A stretch of DNA of 64,000 bases from Coxiellaceae bacterium (GTDB lineage Bacteria > Pseudomonadota > Gammaproteobacteria > Coxiellales > Coxiellaceae), in contig JARGNX010000004.1 of assembly GCA_029210045.1 (NCBI GenBank), positions 51,443 to 115,442 of the forward strand, given 5' to 3'. Under the pieces are notes generated by a model, which saw only the letters and a program-made list of their open reading frames with translations, searched no databases and was not told the DNA's origin. The translations under genes and the position numbers were made by a program. Every line of letters starts with the position of its first letter. Position 1 is the first letter of the stretch. Shown here one piece after another: positions 62,107 through 64,000 of this stretch.

Positions 62107-62997
62107 TTAACCGCGTTCAGCGTAATGCTGCCAACCCAGCTTGTCACGTAACGTGCCGTAATAGCTGTAATCCATGGGGTGAATTAATTGTAAGGCTTCG
62201 GGTTTTTTGAATATATGTATACGACCTTCGGAAGGAATGTCTACGCGTTGCATGCCGTCACAACTGATATAGGCGGCATTATCGTTCGACGCAGTCAAGC
62301 GTAAATCAATGTCAGCATCAGCTTGAACCACGATGGGGCGGTTGCTTAACGTATGCGGAAACATGGGTACCATGACTAAGGTCTCTAAATGTGGATGCAT
62401 AATCGGCCCGCCACCGGATAAAGCGTAAGCCGTAGATCCAGTAGGCGTAGCAATAATTAAACCATCGGCCAATTGGCGACAAACAAATTCATTGTTAATC
62501 GTCAGTTCAAACTCAATCATGTGCGTTGCATCCGCATGCAACAGCACTACATCATTCAATGCTTCTAACTCAGCAATTTGCTCAGTATCATCGTGTACTT
62601 GCGCGCCAACCAAAAAGCGTTCCTCCAAGACATACTTACCATCGAGTACCGCATCGACTTTTTCTAGTTGATCGGGTGGGATATCGGTTAAAAAACCTAA
62701 GCGACCACGGTTAATGCCAAAGATCGGTAAATTATTTTTTAGCGCAATGTGCGCCGCATGCAATAAGCTACCATCACCGCCGACAACAATTAATACGTCA
62801 CAATGCTTGGCTAGTTCCAAGCAGTGGATAACAGGCAAGTCACCGGTTTCAATCATCTGCGCCGTTTTTTCTTCTATCACAACTGTTCGACCTGTATTCA
62901 GCAGGTGATCTTTTAACGCTTCCAATGTGGTAGGAATATTACGTACGCCAAAACGCGCAATTAGTCCAACGCGCTCAAATTGACTTTTCTGGTTCAT
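62107..62997 (-). CDS. nadK: NAD kinase
   Basis: Phosphorylates NAD to NADP. The 296-residue chain has the catalytic GGDGSLLHAA (about 74-83), GINRGRLGFLTD and the conserved GSTAYALSGGGPI segment (about 180-192). The NE-type motif is ALNDVVLLH. It forms an operon with recN (nadK-recN), as in many gammaproteobacteria, and is divergent from grpE. Confidence 0.97.
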   Translation of the reverse strand: MNQKSQFERVGLIARFGVRNIPTTLEALKDHLLNTGRTVVIEEKTAQMIETGDLPVIHCLELAKHCDVLIVVGGDGSLLHAAHIALKNNLPIFGINRGRLGFLTDIPPDQLEKVDAVLDGKYVLEERFLVGAQVHDDTEQIAELEALNDVVLLHADATHMIEFELTINNEFVCRQLADGLIIATPTGSTAYALSGGGPIMHPHLETLVMVPMFPHTLSNRPIVVQADADIDLRLTASNDNAAYISCDGMQRVDIPSEGRIHIFKKPEALQLIHPMDYSYYGTLRDKLGWQHYAERG

Positions 62998-63069
62998 TAT
63001 TTGTCCAACGGTGTCTGCCTATGAAGTTATAAACAGTGTATCAAAATAGCATTGAATAACGAAACGGTG

Positions 63070-63097
63070 CTTGAATTTTCTTACAAAAGCCTTATCT
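63070..63097 (+). promoter_or_regulatory. Sigma-32-like heat-shock promoter of grpE
   Basis: CTTGAA (63070-63075), 14 bases, then CCTTATCT (63090-63097), close to the sigma-32 pattern CTTGAA-N(13-15)-CCCCATNT. It ends about 40 bases before the grpE ATG. Confidence 0.6.
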
Positions 63098-63138
63098 TGT
63101 TAGGCAAGCCAAACGAACTACCTGTGAGCGGAATAAAA

Positions 63139-63744
63139 ATGAGCAAAAAAGACGAAGCGTCCAATAAAAGCAAGTGGCAAGAAATTGATGAAGATGCAGC
63201 TGTGAATGAGTTGGAAGATGCTGTTACTGATGATCAAGAAGAAACAGAGCTGCAAGAAGGGTTGGAGTTCCCATCGCACCAAGCTTTGGAAGATCAGCTA
63301 ACTGCCGCCGAGCAAAAGGTAGCTGAGTTCAAAGACAAAGCTATCCTAGCGCACGCTGAGTTAGAAAATGTACGCAAGCGTGCCGAGCGTGACGTGCAAA
63401 ATGCACATAAATTTGGTGCCGAGAAGCTGCTGTCTGATATGTTGCCAGTTATTGATAGCCTAACGCGTGCCATCGAAGGCCCAGAACCAACCGATGAAGC
63501 TGCCAAGTCTATGCGTCAAGGTATCGAGCTCACTTTAGATATGTTTGAAAAAGCTTTAGCTAAACATGGTGTCGATGCTATCGCGCCTCAGCCCGGTGAT
63601 GCCTTTAACCCTGAGCAGCATGAAGCCATGTCAGCGGTGCCAAATAGTGGTCAACCTGAAAATACGGTGGTGCAGGTGCTGCAGAAGGGGTATTCATTAA
63701 ACGGCCGGGTTCTTCGAGCTGCCATGGTGATGGTAGCCCAGTAA
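63139..63744 (+). CDS. grpE: Nucleotide exchange factor GrpE
   Basis: A 201-residue cofactor that releases ADP from DnaK. It has an acidic disordered start, a long coiled-coil helix (about 50-100, with HAELENVRKRAERDVQNAHKFG), then the four-helix bundle and C-terminal beta domain (PGDAFNPEQHEAMSAVPN; VLQKGYSLNGRVLRAAMV). The frame opens at TTG 63052, but ATG 63139, after a heat-shock-like promoter, gives the usual protein. dnaK is not in the window. Confidence 0.97.
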   Translation: MSKKDEASNKSKWQEIDEDAAVNELEDAVTDDQEETELQEGLEFPSHQALEDQLTAAEQKVAEFKDKAILAHAELENVRKRAERDVQNAHKFGAEKLLSDMLPVIDSLTRAIEGPEPTDEAAKSMRQGIELTLDMFEKALAKHGVDAIAPQPGDAFNPEQHEAMSAVPNSGQPENTVVQVLQKGYSLNGRVLRAAMVMVAQ

Positions 63745-63806
63745 GTTCATATTTGGTCAATTTTGAACGATTAGCCATTTTGAATGAGTCATCCAGGATC
63801 TGCTTT

Positions 63807-64000
63807 GTCATCCCAGCCTATGAGCCGGCATCCAATATGAATGGATTCCTGCTTTCGCAGGAATGACAAAACAATGTAGGCGGCAAGTGATGTTCGTTTG
63901 TCATCCCAGCCTATGAGCCGGCATCCAATATGAATGGATTCCTGCTTTCGCAAGAATGACAAAGCAGTGTAGGTGGCAAGTGATGTTCGTTTGTCATCCC
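63807..64000. repeat. Tandem 93-bp repeats containing REP-like palindromes
   Basis: Units start at 63807, 63900 and 63993, an exact 93-bp period; the third is cut by the window end. Each begins GTCATCCCAGCC, contains ATTCCTGCTTTCGCAGGAAT (one base changed in unit 2) and ends with about 29 bases of spacer. The hairpin part matches the element at 37933-37993. The array probably continues past the window. The remaining 63745-63806 stretch after grpE shows no gene. Confidence 0.9.

Noticed and set aside
62094..62147. N-terminal extension of recN
   Set aside because: It overlaps nadK, while ATG 62093 has a perfect GGAGG and gives the standard RecN length.
63052..63138. N-terminal extension of grpE from a TTG codon
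   Set aside because: It would cross the heat-shock-like promoter, and the ATG at 63139 gives the usual GrpE start.
63807..64000. Possible CRISPR array
   Set aside because: The 93-bp period is nearly identical throughout, with no variable spacers, and no cas genes are present.

Overview
The window looks like the chromosome of a host-associated gammaproteobacterium, most plausibly of the Legionellales (Legionella, Coxiella, Berkiella-type relatives). This is an inference. It rests on moderately AT-rich DNA, a gammaproteobacterial housekeeping core (grpE, nadK-recN, fur, bamE, rnfH-ratA, smpB, hslO-xseB-ispA, ssrA), a VirB-type type IV secretion cluster, and many large proteins with eukaryote-like or toxin-like domains (ankyrin repeats, an ADP-ribosyltransferase-like domain, a kinase-like core, a nucleotidyltransferase). 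No rRNA, tRNA, IS element, CRISPR array, relaxase or VirD4 gene was seen.

Layout. 1-5.1 kb: a cytochrome P450 converging on the hslO-xseB-ispA operon, an RlpA-like protein and a GrpB-GNAT fusion. 5.2-14.6 kb: a compact virB2-B3-B4-B5-(two lipoproteins)-B6-B8-B9-B10-B11 operon. 14.6-16 kb: ahpC-ahpD peroxide defence, preceded by a near-perfect OxyR operator and split by a 99-bp palindrome. 16-21.4 kb: two divergent effector candidates; the 1193-residue one joins an ADP-ribosyltransferase-like domain to about a dozen ankyrin repeats. 21.6-23.7 kb: a GT39 family glycosyltransferase and tmRNA with an unusual tag. 23.7-29.9 kb: a GlxA-type regulator and the soxBDAG sarcosine oxidase operon. 30-33.6 kb: a membrane protein, a phosphoesterase and a kinase-like effector candidate. 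33.8-40.7 kb: a serine hydrolase, two MFS transporters and an acetoin pathway (alsS, a DoxX-like gene, alsD with an export signal). 41-45.3 kb: a pspC-gntR-ABC transporter operon with a clear promoter, an operator palindrome and two tiny membrane proteins, then a TauE-like exporter. 45.4-56.8 kb: a second accessory block with a repeat-bearing unknown, an L,D-transpeptidase, two ankyrin proteins, a membrane protein and a 946-residue protein ending in a poly(A)-polymerase/CCA-transferase-like domain, interrupted by smpB, ratA and rnfH. 57-58.9 kb: an SDR, a DJ-1 family protein and a decayed ATPase gene. 58.9-64 kb: SDR-bamE, fur, nadK-recN, grpE with a heat-shock-like promoter, and 93-bp tandem repeats at the window edge.

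How the genes fit together. The VirB machine and the scattered large proteins suggest host interaction, although no coupling protein is present and nothing here proves secretion. AhpCD with the OxyR site covers peroxide stress. SoxBDAG would oxidise sarcosine to glycine with release of peroxide. AlsS and AlsD would turn pyruvate into acetoin. tmRNA and SmpB together supply ribosome rescue.
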